NCBI RefSeq assembly: GCF_900095695.1
Contig: NZ_FMIQ01000006.1
Span: 186,001-250,000 of the forward strand
Length of the DNA: 64,000 bases
Direction of reading: 5' to 3'
Source of the DNA: Hafnia alvei
GTDB lineage: Bacteria > Pseudomonadota > Gammaproteobacteria > Enterobacterales > Enterobacteriaceae
Shown here: positions 10,065 to 19,430 of the stretch, piece by piece
Numbering within the stretch: position 1 is the first letter of the stretch
Layout of the letters: each line of letters starts with the position of its first letter
Made by a program: the position numbers and the translations under genes
Notes under the pieces: generated by a model
Database searches by the model: none
Told to the model about the DNA's origin: nothing
The model's input: the letters and a program-made list of their open reading frames with translations, nothing else

Positions 10065-11249
10065 TCAACGTATTTTTTTGAACGCATGACGAATTTGCAG
10101 CATGTTGATCAGCACCAGCACGGCGGTAAAGACAAAGACCCAGCGGAAGCCCAGCACCGCGGAAACGCTGGAGCCAAGCATTGGGCCGATCACGTTGCCT
10201 AAGTACATGAACGACTGGTTATAGCCGAAAATACGCCCCGTCACGCGATCGCTTGAGTATTTCAGCAACAAAGTTTGCACCGCCGGCATCAAGGCTCCAT
10301 CGGCAAAGCCCAGCATAAAGCGCAGCATCCCCAGCTGTAGCGGCGATCTCACCCAGGCCATCATGGCAAAGAGCACTACGGTGAATCCCAGCGCAAAGAT
10401 CAAAATACGGCCGGTACCGATTCTGTCGCCCAACCCGCCTAATCGCGGTGCAGATATCAGCGCCGCAATGCCGGGAACCGCGGCAATCATTCCGCTGACA
10501 AAGGCGATATTATTGGTGTCTGCGGCGAGTTGGCGGATGAATAACGTCAGAATAGGACTGATCGAGGCATTCGCTAATTGGATCATCAGCGTGGTGACAA
10601 ACAGAGCGATGATGAGCGTTGGATAGGGCAGAGAGCGAAAAACCTCTTTCCCGCTGAGCTGATCTTCTTTACGAACCACCACACGGCGTTCTTTGATTAA
10701 GAACAGCGTCACCAAAAAGCTCACGAACATCATGGTCGCGGTGGAGAAAAATACCGTGCGTAACCCCAGATGGTCGGCCATCAGGCCACCTAATAGAGGG
10801 CCGGCGATCACGCCGCAGATTTGTCCGGTCGACAGTGTGCCTAGCGCCCAACCGCTTTTTTCCCGAGGCACCTGAGAGGCCACCAGCGCCATCGCATTGG
10901 GTATATAGCCAGAGGTCAGCCCCATTAGCGCACGCAGCGCAAACAGCTGCCATACGTTGGTCGCCAAGCCTTGCAATGCGATCACCACGCCCATGCCCAA
11001 TGAGGCGCGTAGCAGCATCAGTTTGCGCCCCTTGCGGTCGGCTAAACTTCCCCATAGCGGAGCGACCAGTGCCGATACCATAAAGGTGGCGCTAAATACT
11101 AAACCTGACCACAGGCTCAGCGATTCGTGATTGTGAACCCCAAGCTGTTCAACGTACAGCGGCAGGAAGGGTAAGATTTGGCTCATGGCTAAGCCAGTAA
11201 AAAAGCAGCCAAACCACACCGAGATGAGGTTTATTTTCCAAGATTCCAT
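10065..11249 (-). CDS. mdtG: MdtG, major facilitator multidrug exporter
   Basis: This 12-helix proton-driven drug exporter is closely similar along its length to E. coli MdtG (YceE), which confers fosfomycin and deoxycholate tolerance when overproduced. Recognisable stretches are [13 protein letters not shown]-like (residues about 26-38), the MFS loop [47 protein letters not shown] and [19 protein letters not shown]. The 394 residues are slightly shorter than the 408 of E. coli because of shorter ends. In E. coli the gene is activated by MarA, SoxS and Rob; I could not pick out a convincing marbox in the 275-bp gap to yecD. Confidence 0.9.
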   Translation of the reverse strand: MESWKINLISVWFGCFFTGLAMSQILPFLPLYVEQLGVHNHESLSLWSGLVFSATFMVSALVAPLWGSLADRKGRKLMLLRASLGMGVVIALQGLATNVWQLFALRALMGLTSGYIPNAMALVASQVPREKSGWALGTLSTGQICGVIAGPLLGGLMADHLGLRTVFFSTATMMFVSFLVTLFLIKERRVVVRKEDQLSGKEVFRSLPYPTLIIALFVTTLMIQLANASISPILTLFIRQLAADTNNIAFVSGMIAAVPGIAALISAPRLGGLGDRIGTGRILIFALGFTVVLFAMMAWVRSPLQLGMLRFMLGFADGALMPAVQTLLLKYSSDRVTGRIFGYNQSFMYLGNVIGPMLGSSVSAVLGFRWVFVFTAVLVLINMLQIRHAFKKIR

Positions 11250-11524
11250 GACGTCTCAATATGCGGGGGAGAAGGCTAAATGAAAAGATTGTCGATGTAA
11301 TAATATCACTGGTAATGACGTGCCTGTTACACAAAAAAAGTAAAAAGAAATGACGTTTTATTTTCAATTCATTGAATCAACGAGTTTTTATCACATTTAC
11401 TAACACTTTCTCGCTGCGTGGGAGGTTTTATTTACACCTTGAGTATCGCCTAACGCCTAAACTAGTGCCGTACTTAAGGTCAAATTTAGCGTGATAATTT
11501 ATTCAAAGAATAACGGGAGTTTAT

Positions 11525-12097
11525 ATGCTGACATTGAATGCCGCTGAAACCGCGCTGGTGCTTATCGATCTTCAAGAAGGGATTTTGCCTTTTGCTGGCG
11601 GCCCTCATTCAGCCAGTGACGTAGTGGCCCGCTCGGCGCGGCTGGCGGAACGTTTCCGTGAACTGAATGCGCCGGTGATTTTGGTGCGCGTTGGTTGGAA
11701 TGAGTCATTTGACGAAGCGCTTAAACAGCCGGTTGATGCACCATCGCCAGCCCACGCGCTGCCGGAGAATTGGTGGAACTTCCCTGAAGCGCTTAATGCG
11801 CAGCCGGAAGACATCGAGGTGATTAAGCATCAGTGGGGCGCATTTTACGGCACCGATTTGGATCTCCAACTGCGCCGCCGTGGCATCCGCAATATTGTCT
11901 TAGCAGGGATTTCCACCAATATTGGCGTAGAATCTACCGCGAGAAATGCTTGGGAACATGGTTATGCTTTGGTGATAGCCGAAGACGCCTGTAGCGCTTT
12001 TGATGATATCCAACACCAACACAGCTTTAAGTATATTTTCCCGCGTATTGCACGGGTATCTGACAGTGAAAAAATCATTGCAGCCATGAAGCCTTAA
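11525..12097 (+). CDS. yecD: YecD-like isochorismatase-family hydrolase
   Basis: This cytoplasmic protein of the isochorismatase/cysteine-hydrolase fold is very similar to E. coli YecD (188 residues; 190 here). Asp15 (VLIDLQEG) and Lys101 (IKHQWGAF) match two members of the usual catalytic triad. The third position, Cys in nicotinamidase-type enzymes, is Gly134 ([11 protein letters not shown]), as in true isochorismatases and E. coli YecD. Amidase chemistry through a cysteine is therefore unlikely. The substrate is unknown. A good ribosome site (CGGGAG) lies 9 bases before the ATG at 11525, and an 11-bp hairpin follows the gene. Confidence 0.9.
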   Translation: MLTLNAAETALVLIDLQEGILPFAGGPHSASDVVARSARLAERFRELNAPVILVRVGWNESFDEALKQPVDAPSPAHALPENWWNFPEALNAQPEDIEVIKHQWGAFYGTDLDLQLRRRGIRNIVLAGISTNIGVESTARNAWEHGYALVIAEDACSAFDDIQHQHSFKYIFPRIARVSDSEKIIAAMKP

Positions 12098-12124
12098 TTC
12101 TATAACGGCTGTTATTGAGAGCCA

Positions 12125-12151
12125 TTTCCACAGGCGAGATGCCTGTGGAAA
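12125..12151 (+). terminator. Hairpin after yecD
   Basis: A perfect 11-bp stem TTTCCACAGGC/GCCTGTGGAAA with a 5-base loop lies 28 bp past the yecD stop and 20 bp before the next start. It lacks a T run, so it may act as a weak terminator or an mRNA-stabilising structure. Confidence 0.5.
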
Positions 12152-12170
12152 GATAAGCAGGGAATAGGGT

Positions 12171-12875
12171 GTGAAAGAGACAAAATTCAACGGTTTTACC
12201 CAACAGGGATTAAATTTTTTACAGCAGGTACGTATCGAGAATAGTAAGGATTGGTTTGAAGAACACCGTCCGATTTATGAGCAACATGTTCTGACACCGT
12301 TCCGCGCTTTAGTCGATGAACTCGCGAAACCCATGCTAAAAATCGATCCACTGTTTGAAACGCGTCCAGCGATTGGCAAAACGCTTTCTCGTATTCATCG
12401 CGATACCCGTTTTTCACATGATAAATCGCGCTACCGCAGCCGGATGTGGCTGACGTTTAAACGCCATTCCAAAGAATGGACCGATGCACCGGTGTTTTTC
12501 TTCGAAATCAGCCCCGACATGCTGCGCTATGGGCTGGGCTATTACTCGGCGTCGAAGGGAACTATGGATCGTTTTCGTCATTTGGCGCTGCGCCAACCCG
12601 CAGAGTTTGCCGCGGCTCGAGCCTGTTGCAAAGCGCCCTTTGAGCTGGTGGGCGATATGTACAAGCGCCCACTCATAAAAGACCAAGCCCCTGAAATTGC
12701 TGACTGGTACAACCGCAAAACGTTTGCGGTGATGGCAACAGATCATCACGTTGAGCAGCTCTTCACGCCTGAACTGGCCACCATGCTGGCAAAAAAACTG
12801 ACGAAGTTAGCACCGTTGTATCAGTTTTTGATGAAGGTAGAGGCACTAAAACAGGTTCCTCTCGAGGATCTATAA
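12171..12875 (+). CDS. DUF2461 (TIGR02453) family protein
   Basis: The protein has no proven function. The 234 residues match the DUF2461 family, whose hallmarks are visible: FTQQGLNFLQQVRIENSKDWFEEHR at the N-terminus, RIHRDTRFSHDKSRYRSRMWLTFK around residues 75-98, and FFEISPDMLRYGLGYY in the middle. There is no signal peptide or membrane segment, so it is predicted to be cytoplasmic. The start is GTG at 12171 with GGGAATAGGG just upstream; no better ATG exists nearby. It follows yecD in the same direction after a hairpin and converges on the diguanylate cyclase gene 7 bp away. Confidence 0.85.
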   Translation: MKETKFNGFTQQGLNFLQQVRIENSKDWFEEHRPIYEQHVLTPFRALVDELAKPMLKIDPLFETRPAIGKTLSRIHRDTRFSHDKSRYRSRMWLTFKRHSKEWTDAPVFFFEISPDMLRYGLGYYSASKGTMDRFRHLALRQPAEFAAARACCKAPFELVGDMYKRPLIKDQAPEIADWYNRKTFAVMATDHHVEQLFTPELATMLAKKLTKLAPLYQFLMKVEALKQVPLEDL

Positions 12876-12882
12876 TTGCGGG

Positions 12883-14253
12883 TTAGAGTTGTTCGCTCAT
12901 CTGCTGAGTGAATTCGCCTTCGCTAATTGTTTTAGACTGATTGCGCCCCTGCTTTTTGGCTAGATAAAGCATTTTATCGGCAAGGTTCATGGTGCCGCTG
13001 ATGTCGAGGGCGGTTTGGCTGGGATCAACCAAGACCGCGCCAATGCTCATGCTGACGTAGTGATCCCCCTCTGGGTTTCCAACATGGGGGATCTTTAATT
13101 CTGCAATGGCCAAACGTACGCGTTCACAAAGCTGTGCTAACTGCTGCTTGTCCGTTGACGGAATAAACATTGCAAACTCTTCGCCACCCATGCGTGCCAC
13201 CAGATTTCCATCAAGATTGCCTGACAGATCCAGTGCGTGGCCTATTTTCGCTAAACAACGGTCACCGGCTAAATGCCCGTAGCGATCGTTATATTTTTTG
13301 AATTTATCCACATCTAACATGATCAGACCAATGTGCTGGCCGGAGGCTCTATTTTCTTCCCAAAGCGCAGGTGTATTTTGCGCAAAGTAACGGCGGTTAT
13401 GTAACCCAGTCAGATCGTCGGTAATGGATTGACGATAATGGCGACGATTATTCTCATCAATCAGCTTGTAGTCGTCCATCATGCGCAGCAACACAATCAT
13501 CAACATAGCCAGTTTTAATAGCATGATCATGATCTTCCACGTATACCAACCGACGGTGTAGCGGGCTTGCCACGATAGGCTAAAGGCGTCATCCAGAACC
13601 AGCAGGAACAATGTGAAAAGAAAACACTGTTCGATAAGCCCTTTGTTTTTTAATTTAAACCACAAAAAGATCAGACAAAGAAAATTCACCAAACCAGAGA
13701 TATAAATTAATCCCGATCTAATCGTGAGTTCACAGTGAAAGTGATTACACTTCTCTGTGAGCAGTGGAATAAAATGAGAGACTAATGGCCCAATGAACGA
13801 GGCGACGAGACAACCTAATAATACAAACACCACCGTGCGCCTGAGGCTGAGTGATTTGGGTAAAGAAATCAGAATCGCAGCGCAAATTGAGGCGCTCATT
13901 TCTAACAAGAACCATAACCAAACTGAGTTGCTATCATAATCAAACGTAGCACCCACGGCTAAAGCTGTCGGATAATCCGCAATAATGAAGGCTGCTAATA
14001 TTGCAGATGCTAAATATGCACCGCCGATTGCGTAGGTTTGTCGATTATTGAAAGCCCGAGAGTGACTAAACGCAATGGTGGTAATAATGATATCGCACAG
14101 CACACAAACGGCTAAAAAAACCGGCATAAAGTAAAAATTCACAGGCGCACTTTCACTGCGATAGCTACCAGCGAAAATAAACACCGCCAGAGTGAAAAAA
14201 ATGAGAAGCGGTGTATGAAGTCGCTTAGGGGCTAACTTCAAAAACATATCCAT
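12883..14253 (-). CDS. Membrane diguanylate cyclase, MASE4-GGDEF
   Basis: It is predicted to make the second messenger c-di-GMP from two GTP. The first 260 residues hold about eight hydrophobic helices of the MASE4 sensor type, as in E. coli CdgI (YeaI). A GGDEF domain fills residues about 275-445. The active-site loop is GGEEF at 356-360, preceded by the metal-binding LDVDKFKKYND at 313-323, so catalysis should work. The usual RxxD inhibitory site five residues ahead of GGEEF reads LDGN (347-350), so product inhibition through that site is not expected. It is a single gene, convergent with the DUF2461 gene. The c-di-GMP target NfrB lies 9 kb away, but a link between them is only a possibility. 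Confidence 0.92.
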   Translation of the reverse strand: MDMFLKLAPKRLHTPLLIFFTLAVFIFAGSYRSESAPVNFYFMPVFLAVCVLCDIIITTIAFSHSRAFNNRQTYAIGGAYLASAILAAFIIADYPTALAVGATFDYDSNSVWLWFLLEMSASICAAILISLPKSLSLRRTVVFVLLGCLVASFIGPLVSHFIPLLTEKCNHFHCELTIRSGLIYISGLVNFLCLIFLWFKLKNKGLIEQCFLFTLFLLVLDDAFSLSWQARYTVGWYTWKIMIMLLKLAMLMIVLLRMMDDYKLIDENNRRHYRQSITDDLTGLHNRRYFAQNTPALWEENRASGQHIGLIMLDVDKFKKYNDRYGHLAGDRCLAKIGHALDLSGNLDGNLVARMGGEEFAMFIPSTDKQQLAQLCERVRLAIAELKIPHVGNPEGDHYVSMSIGAVLVDPSQTALDISGTMNLADKMLYLAKKQGRNQSKTISEGEFTQQMSEQL

Positions 14254-14692
14254 TACTCCATCAGTGCAATGTGTTTACAATATATCAATGCTTAATGACT
14301 TTATTTTAACATTGTAATTTTAAGTGAGCGTCTTGCTCTTGGTTTTGTACTCGCCCTAATTATTAGGCACCCAGAGATTTAATAAATAAATCATATGAAA
14401 CGATATCTTAATTTTTTTGATGAGAGAAATTTGCTGGGTTAAGAACGCTATTCTCGGCGCTAGTTTAGCTTATCTGAAGAGGTGTAAGAAATAATTCTCA
14501 ATAGGAATTTTCTGAGCTGAATTTGATGAAACTGTAAAAATAACGCTACATTGAGTGCCGCCTGCGTGACGTAAATATTATAAATAATCTGAGTTAATAT
14601 AGTTATTCGCTTAGACAGAAGGGGGAGAAATATCTCTCTGCTCAGTGGGAAATAACTATAATGAGTGAGTATTAGTGACAAATAAGATGATA
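14254..14692. other. AT-rich gap between opgE and the diguanylate cyclase gene
   Basis: About 440 bp of low-GC DNA contain no convincing gene. The cyclase promoter should be at the 14254-14350 end. One 73-codon minus-strand frame (14460-14681) has a composition unlike a real protein and no ribosome site, so it is not called. Confidence 0.6.
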
Positions 14693-14730
14693 TAAAAAAG
14701 CTCTACAGCGCAATTAACAATGTAGGGCTT
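14693..14730 (-). terminator. Rho-independent terminator of opgE
   Basis: Read on the minus strand, AAGCCCTACA and TGTAGAGCTT pair across a 13-base loop (14721-14730 with 14698-14707). Six T follow immediately (AAAAAA at 14694-14699 on the plus strand). It lies 21 bp past the opgE stop. Confidence 0.8.
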
Positions 14731-14750
14731 ATTAAATTCAATCAGATGAA

Positions 14751-16358
14751 TTATTTATGCATGGTTGCCGGTGTTGCTTTAGGCGTAAAAGGATCGTTGC
14801 CCAAAGAACTATAAGGCACCTGCTTTAAGGCAAAATTCATTACCGTTGGCGAAGGGCGTTTTTGGTTGGAAATAAACTGATATTTAGCCGCAATTTCTTG
14901 GCTTTTAATTCCCGTCCATTTCGAGAACAGCAGCAAAAAATCTTCGGCTGAGCGGCGTGCTTTTATCGCCCGATGACGCGTGTCATCTGAAGATAGCATC
15001 ATTAACGGCACCTGATAGTTTTGCTGGTATTTATCATCATGAGATAGAAACTCGTTGCTGGTGCCTTTCTCATGGAATGCTAAGCCATGATCGGAGAAAT
15101 AGATCATCGAGAAGTTTTGTCCGCTGCTCTTTAGCTGGTTATAAAGCTGGCTGAGAAAGCTGTCCGTTTGCGTAATGCTGTAGAGATAGCATGAGGTCTC
15201 TTTTGAGTGCACGAAAGTCTCATAGCGGTCACCGGTACGATCGCAGGCCTTCGGATGTGAACCGATCAGGTGATATACCACCAGTTTTGGCCCCTCGGTA
15301 GTTGCCTGTAAAGCATCATCGGTAAAGCGAAGCAGATCGAAGTCAGACGTGGCTTTACCATCTTCAAAATCACCTTTCTTCAAGAAACGCACATCGTCTG
15401 CGCGCTTGGCAACGCTGGCTACCACGGTGTCATAGCGGCCAATCTGCCCCTGATTGGAAAACCAATAGGTGTGAAACCCCGCTGATTTGGCCAACGTAAT
15501 AATGCTGTTTTGGTACTCAGGTTTTCCGTCACGAACCAGATTCAGCGTTTGGCCGAGTGATTTTTGCGTAGAAGGTGCTGCTGAAAGATAGTCGTTAAAG
15601 AATACGCCGGGCACTTGGCTTGCGAACGGCGTGTTGGCCCACTTGCCGCCAAAACTGCCGTGCGCGTCACGGCGGGCACTTTCGCCAATCACCAGCACAT
15701 ATACCTGACGATTTGCTTTCACGCTATCTACGTGCCAGGTCGCCGGTACAGAGGATAACTCTTTCATGCGAGCCATTTCGGCTTCGACTTCTTTTTTCCC
15801 ATGCGATACGTCTTCAACAAAACGTACTACCGGATAGCCAGTATCACTGAGTTTAAATTCGCCACCGGCTCTCAGGTTTGTCACCGGCGCGAGCAGCAAT
15901 GCCCCTACGAAAGAAAATAAGAACAATGATTTAGCCATTGTCCAACGGCGTATTTGCGGCGTTTTTCTGCGCAAGATGAAGATACCGAGGATCATAATAA
16001 AGACGGCAATCAGATAGTCCCAATAGGGGAAAATCTGCATCATCTCACCGGCTTCCTCTGGGTTCGTTGAGTAAAGCGAAAGGATCGAGTTAAAGTTTGG
16101 CGGGCCGAAAACGCGGCCAAACGGATAGTAAAATGCGGCGGTTAAGGTACAGACAAACAGCACCGCTTTTTGCAGACGTGGTAAGTAGCTGCCGAGCAGC
16201 AGGAAGAAACAGCCGAGGCCAACGGCGTAAATAACGCTAAATTCGTAGCCGAGGCCCAGATTAATCAGCGCTGCGAGCACAAAATAGAGCAGGGTATAAG
16301 GACTCAGTAATTCACGAGCCTTATTTTTTGGCTCAAAAGGATTTGATGTAAAGTTCAT
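14751..16358 (-). CDS. opgE: OpgE-type phosphoethanolamine transferase
   Basis: This inner-membrane enzyme with a periplasmic sulfatase-fold domain transfers phosphoethanolamine from phosphatidylethanolamine. The closest recognised relative is E. coli OpgE (YbiP, 527 residues; 535 here), which decorates osmoregulated periplasmic glucans. Five hydrophobic helices lie within residues 18-165. Metal and catalytic signatures follow: GESARRD (225-231), the nucleophile region APSTQKSL with Thr264, SHPKACDRT and YFSDHG. Relatives EptA and EptB modify lipid A and core, so glucan as substrate is inferred from similarity to OpgE. It is a single gene ending in a strong terminator. The ATG at 16356-16358 gives a start aligned with the family. 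Confidence 0.82.
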   Translation of the reverse strand: MNFTSNPFEPKNKARELLSPYTLLYFVLAALINLGLGYEFSVIYAVGLGCFFLLLGSYLPRLQKAVLFVCTLTAAFYYPFGRVFGPPNFNSILSLYSTNPEEAGEMMQIFPYWDYLIAVFIMILGIFILRRKTPQIRRWTMAKSLFLFSFVGALLLAPVTNLRAGGEFKLSDTGYPVVRFVEDVSHGKKEVEAEMARMKELSSVPATWHVDSVKANRQVYVLVIGESARRDAHGSFGGKWANTPFASQVPGVFFNDYLSAAPSTQKSLGQTLNLVRDGKPEYQNSIITLAKSAGFHTYWFSNQGQIGRYDTVVASVAKRADDVRFLKKGDFEDGKATSDFDLLRFTDDALQATTEGPKLVVYHLIGSHPKACDRTGDRYETFVHSKETSCYLYSITQTDSFLSQLYNQLKSSGQNFSMIYFSDHGLAFHEKGTSNEFLSHDDKYQQNYQVPLMMLSSDDTRHRAIKARRSAEDFLLLFSKWTGIKSQEIAAKYQFISNQKRPSPTVMNFALKQVPYSSLGNDPFTPKATPATMHK

Positions 16359-16677
16359 TTTTATTATCTGAAAGGGTGCAGAGCACCAAAGTTAACCGCG
16401 GGATACATCTCCACTCGCATGTTGACGGTCACTGTCATCATTGTCTCTGGTGTGTCATGGGGGAGTTTCCATTTTACTTTTTGCGCTATGCCTAATCTCA
16501 TGGGGCAAAGCTGCAAGAAGATATGCCGAGCGGGCGCGAATAGCAACAGAAACTGCGGGTTCTTAGTGTGATTTAGGAAGCAAATTTTCTAGTACAGAGA
16601 ATTGCAGAAATTTAGTCGGTGTTTACAGCGAAAAGTTAGAGAGCTCAGAGGGTTAACAGAACAAAAAACCATACTCA
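16359..16677. other. Gap between the PBP3-like gene and opgE
   Basis: About 320 bp contain no supported gene. The end next to 16359 must contain the opgE promoter. A 60-codon minus-strand frame at 16364-16546 looks like a chance frame. Confidence 0.6.
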
Positions 16678-16710
16678 CCGGATGATACCAACGCGGTTGA
16701 TATCATCCGG
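16664..16710 (-). terminator. Terminator of the second PBP3-type gene
   Basis: The perfect 10-bp stem CCGGATGATA/TATCATCCGG (16678-16687 with 16701-16710) extends inward through CC/GG pairs. On the minus strand it is followed 8 bases later by GTTTTTTG. It lies 12 bp past the stop. Confidence 0.7.
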
Positions 16711-16721
16711 GATGCGTAGTT

Positions 16722-18494
16722 TTAGGCACCTTTGTGAACGATGTTGGTGCTTTGTATATTATGTGTCAGCGTTTGGTTGTTTAAATTGATGGATTGCTGA
16801 TCAGTTAAGGCGTCAGGAGGAATATTCATGTGGCGCAAAACGTCGCCCATGATCTGACCGAACACCGGACCGGCTACCGAGCCACCGAAGTGTTTACCCG
16901 CATTTGGATGGTTGACCATCACCACCAACGCAACGCGAGGATCGCTAGCGGGTGCCACACCTGCGGTGTAGTTGACGTAGCCGCCGTCGTATTTACCGGT
17001 GTCGCCCATCTTCTCGGCAGTACCGGTTTTGATGGCAAGACGGTATCCAGGCACGGCAGCAGTCACGCCGCTACCACCGGGTAGGGCATCACTTTCCATC
17101 ATATGAACCACGGTACGCACGGTTTTTTCATCCATGACCCGCGTCCCTAATACCGGCGGCGTGACTTTAGTGATAGATACCGGACGGAAAACGCCGAAAG
17201 AGCCAATGGTGGCATATTCACGCGCCATCTGGAGCGGTGTAACGCGTAGACCATAGCCAAATGAGAAGGTCGCACGTTCAATGTCTGACCAGCGTTCGCG
17301 GTGTAGCGGGAAATAGCCGCTGCTTTCACCGCCGATGCCTAGACCGGTGGAAACCCCCAAGCCGAAGCTATGATAAAGATTAACGAGCACGTCAGACGGC
17401 ATCGCCAGCGCAATATGTGACACGCCAATGTCGCTCGATTTTTGCAAAATGCCGGTAATGGTTAAGCGCGACCAGTGGCCGACGTCTTTAATCAAGTGCC
17501 CATTGACGGGATAAGGCGTTGTGTCGATAACCGAATCAGGGCGGATCAAATGACGCTCTAAGCCCGCCATGACCACCAGCGGTTTTACCGTTGAGCCCGG
17601 CTCGAAGCTGTCAGAAATCGCCACGTTGCGCATATCTTTCTGCGGAACGCCCTGATAGTTATTTGGGTTGTAGGAGGGATAGCTCGCCATCCCCAAAATT
17701 TCACCAGTGTTAACGTCCACCAGTACCGCTGCGCCGGAATCGGCTTTATTGAGCAACACACCTTCACGCAGGTGGGAATAAAGCGCGTACTGTAAATAGC
17801 GATCGATGCTCAAACTGAGCGTGGGTGCCTGCTGTGCAGGATCGTCTTCCATCAGGCTCACTACGTTGCCGTAGCGATCTTTGCGGTACACACGGTGCCC
17901 TGGTTTACCTTGCAACAGGTTATTGAACCCGCTTTCGATACCATCCAAACCCTGTTGATCCATACCGACGATACCAATCAGGTTAGAGGCGGCGTCGCTC
18001 ATTGGATAATAACGGCTAGAATCGGCTGGGGTAGAAATACCGTAGATGTGCAGTTTATTCACATATTCAGCGATATTTGACTCAACTTGACGGCCAAGAT
18101 AAAGAAAATGGCGATGGGCATTTTCTAATATCTTCTCTTTAATATCTCTTTCAGGGATAGAAAGGGCCGTGCTGAGATAAGGCCACTGTGTGCTCGTTAA
18201 GTTAGGATCGCGCTCCAATATATGGATAGGGTCAGCAATGATATCGTTTGATGCCACGCTAACGGCCAGCGGCTGGCCTTCACGGTCGGTTATTGTGCCA
18301 CGCAACGGCTGAGTAATGAGCGAGCGCAACGAACGCTGATCGGCTTCTTTTTCCAACAGGGGATGGTTCATCAACTGTAGATAGCCCACTCTGCCAAGTA
18401 GCAGAACAAGAAAAACGACGATACCAATACAGATGAGAACAAATCGTCCTTGAAAATAATTGCCACGTGAATTCGATGGGCTTTTTTTGCGCAT
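16722..18494 (-). CDS. Second FtsI/PBP3-type D,D-transpeptidase
   Basis: This periplasmic class B penicillin-binding protein cross-links septal peptidoglycan. The 590-residue length and layout equal E. coli FtsI (588). There is one membrane anchor at about residues 18-36, a dimerisation region (LRGTITDREGQPLAVS) and a transpeptidase domain from about 225. The catalytic SxxK is Ser301-Thr-Val-Lys304 and the KTG box is 489-491. The middle motif is Ser353-Ser-Asp355, whereas E. coli FtsI has Ser-Ser-Asn. The gene stands alone outside the dcw cluster, so it is a paralog like Salmonella PBP3SAL, which works under acidic conditions. That parallel is inferred from family and context. Its own terminator follows. 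Confidence 0.9.
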   Translation of the reverse strand: MRKKSPSNSRGNYFQGRFVLICIGIVVFLVLLLGRVGYLQLMNHPLLEKEADQRSLRSLITQPLRGTITDREGQPLAVSVASNDIIADPIHILERDPNLTSTQWPYLSTALSIPERDIKEKILENAHRHFLYLGRQVESNIAEYVNKLHIYGISTPADSSRYYPMSDAASNLIGIVGMDQQGLDGIESGFNNLLQGKPGHRVYRKDRYGNVVSLMEDDPAQQAPTLSLSIDRYLQYALYSHLREGVLLNKADSGAAVLVDVNTGEILGMASYPSYNPNNYQGVPQKDMRNVAISDSFEPGSTVKPLVVMAGLERHLIRPDSVIDTTPYPVNGHLIKDVGHWSRLTITGILQKSSDIGVSHIALAMPSDVLVNLYHSFGLGVSTGLGIGGESSGYFPLHRERWSDIERATFSFGYGLRVTPLQMAREYATIGSFGVFRPVSITKVTPPVLGTRVMDEKTVRTVVHMMESDALPGGSGVTAAVPGYRLAIKTGTAEKMGDTGKYDGGYVNYTAGVAPASDPRVALVVMVNHPNAGKHFGGSVAGPVFGQIMGDVLRHMNIPPDALTDQQSINLNNQTLTHNIQSTNIVHKGA

Positions 18495-18867
18495 AGTTGT
18501 GCCAGTAAAAAAATAATAAAAGCGGGATGCTGGAATGCGCTAACTATAAAAGAGACAGGATGGAAAGGCAGGAAAATGAAACATTTATTCGCACTTCAAT
18601 CATCATTGAAATAAATGAAACAATTAAAAATATTATGATTAAAAATACCTCACCCTGTGGCAAAGCCGCATGAGGCCTGAACACAACGCCCTTCGTCGAG
18701 ACGGCCAGAAAATAAATAAGATGGGTGATGAGAATTGTCTGGTGCATTGTACTGATAATGAACCATAGATACAGATTATTCTTTAATGGGTGGATTATAT
18801 TAAACAAATATTGATCTCTCTAATAGGCAACCCTATTATCCGTCTCACTAAGAGAATGAGGTTAAAT
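18495..18867. other. AT-rich gap between the PBP3-like gene and yjjA
   Basis: This divergent intergenic region of about 370 bp should hold both promoters. An 87-codon minus-strand frame at 18544-18807 is hydrophobic by low-GC composition, has no ribosome site, and is not called. Confidence 0.55.
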
Positions 18868-19371
18868 ATGAACCAAAAATTAAAACAACTGAGCCGTGCT
18901 GCGCTGATTTTAGCTGGTGTTATGGGTATGAACGCAGCTCATGCAGATCTCATGGGCTCACTGAAAAGCGCAAGCGAACAGCTTTCGTCTACCAGTTCCA
19001 ATACTTCAACTAGCGCAAACAGCCCTTCGTTGCTGGGCGGTGCGTTGGGTTCATTGATGGGAGGAAACTCTCAGGCACTACAATCTACCAGCAGTGCAAA
19101 CATTGGTGGTGTGCTGAGCTACTGCGTAAAGAACAACGTGCTGGCGGCTGGTAACCAAAAGATCGAATCTGTTAAAGACTCGTTGTTGAGTAAATTAGGC
19201 ACTCAAACAGAGAGCCAGTCTTACCAGAATGGTTTGAACGGTATTTTGGATCTGCAGGGTAAAGATGATGTTAATCTGAACAACTTAGGCTCTATGACGG
19301 CCGACATGAAGGCAAAAATTAAGACCAAAGTGTGCGGCATGGTATTGGATCAGGCGAAAAAAATCGTTTAA
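18868..19371 (+). CDS. yjjA: YjjA-like secreted protein, DUF2501
   Basis: This is a small exported protein of unknown function. The ATG at 18868 is chosen over upstream starts because GAATGAGG lies 7 bases ahead of it and it begins a standard signal peptide (MNQKLKQLSRAALILAGVMG, cleavage near AHA-DLMG). The mature part begins with a Ser/Thr/Asn-rich linker and ends in a conserved domain with two Cys (YCVKNN and KVCGMVLDQ) that may form a disulfide. The arrangement matches E. coli YjjA. A strong terminator follows directly. Confidence 0.85.
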   Translation: MNQKLKQLSRAALILAGVMGMNAAHADLMGSLKSASEQLSSTSSNTSTSANSPSLLGGALGSLMGGNSQALQSTSSANIGGVLSYCVKNNVLAAGNQKIESVKDSLLSKLGTQTESQSYQNGLNGILDLQGKDDVNLNNLGSMTADMKAKIKTKVCGMVLDQAKKIV

Positions 19372-19396
19372 TAACCGTAGATGATCCCCGTTTTGC

Positions 19397-19430
19397 AGGG
19401 AGTTGGCATAAGTTGCCACTCCCTTTTTTA
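19397..19430 (+). terminator. Terminator of yjjA
   Basis: The stem AGGGAGTTGGCA/TTGCCACTCCCT with a short loop is followed by TTTTTTA at 19424-19430. It lies 25 bp past the stop and overlaps the 3' end of the convergent esterase gene. Confidence 0.88.

Noticed and set aside
14460-14681. 73-codon frame between opgE and the diguanylate cyclase gene
   Set aside because: AT-rich chance frame with no initiation site or recognisable domain.
16364-16546. 60-codon frame upstream of opgE
   Set aside because: Lies in the opgE promoter region, lacks a ribosome site and a recognisable sequence.
18544-18807. 87-codon hydrophobic frame on the minus strand
   Set aside because: Low-GC intergenic composition, no ribosome site, overlaps the region expected to hold two divergent promoters.
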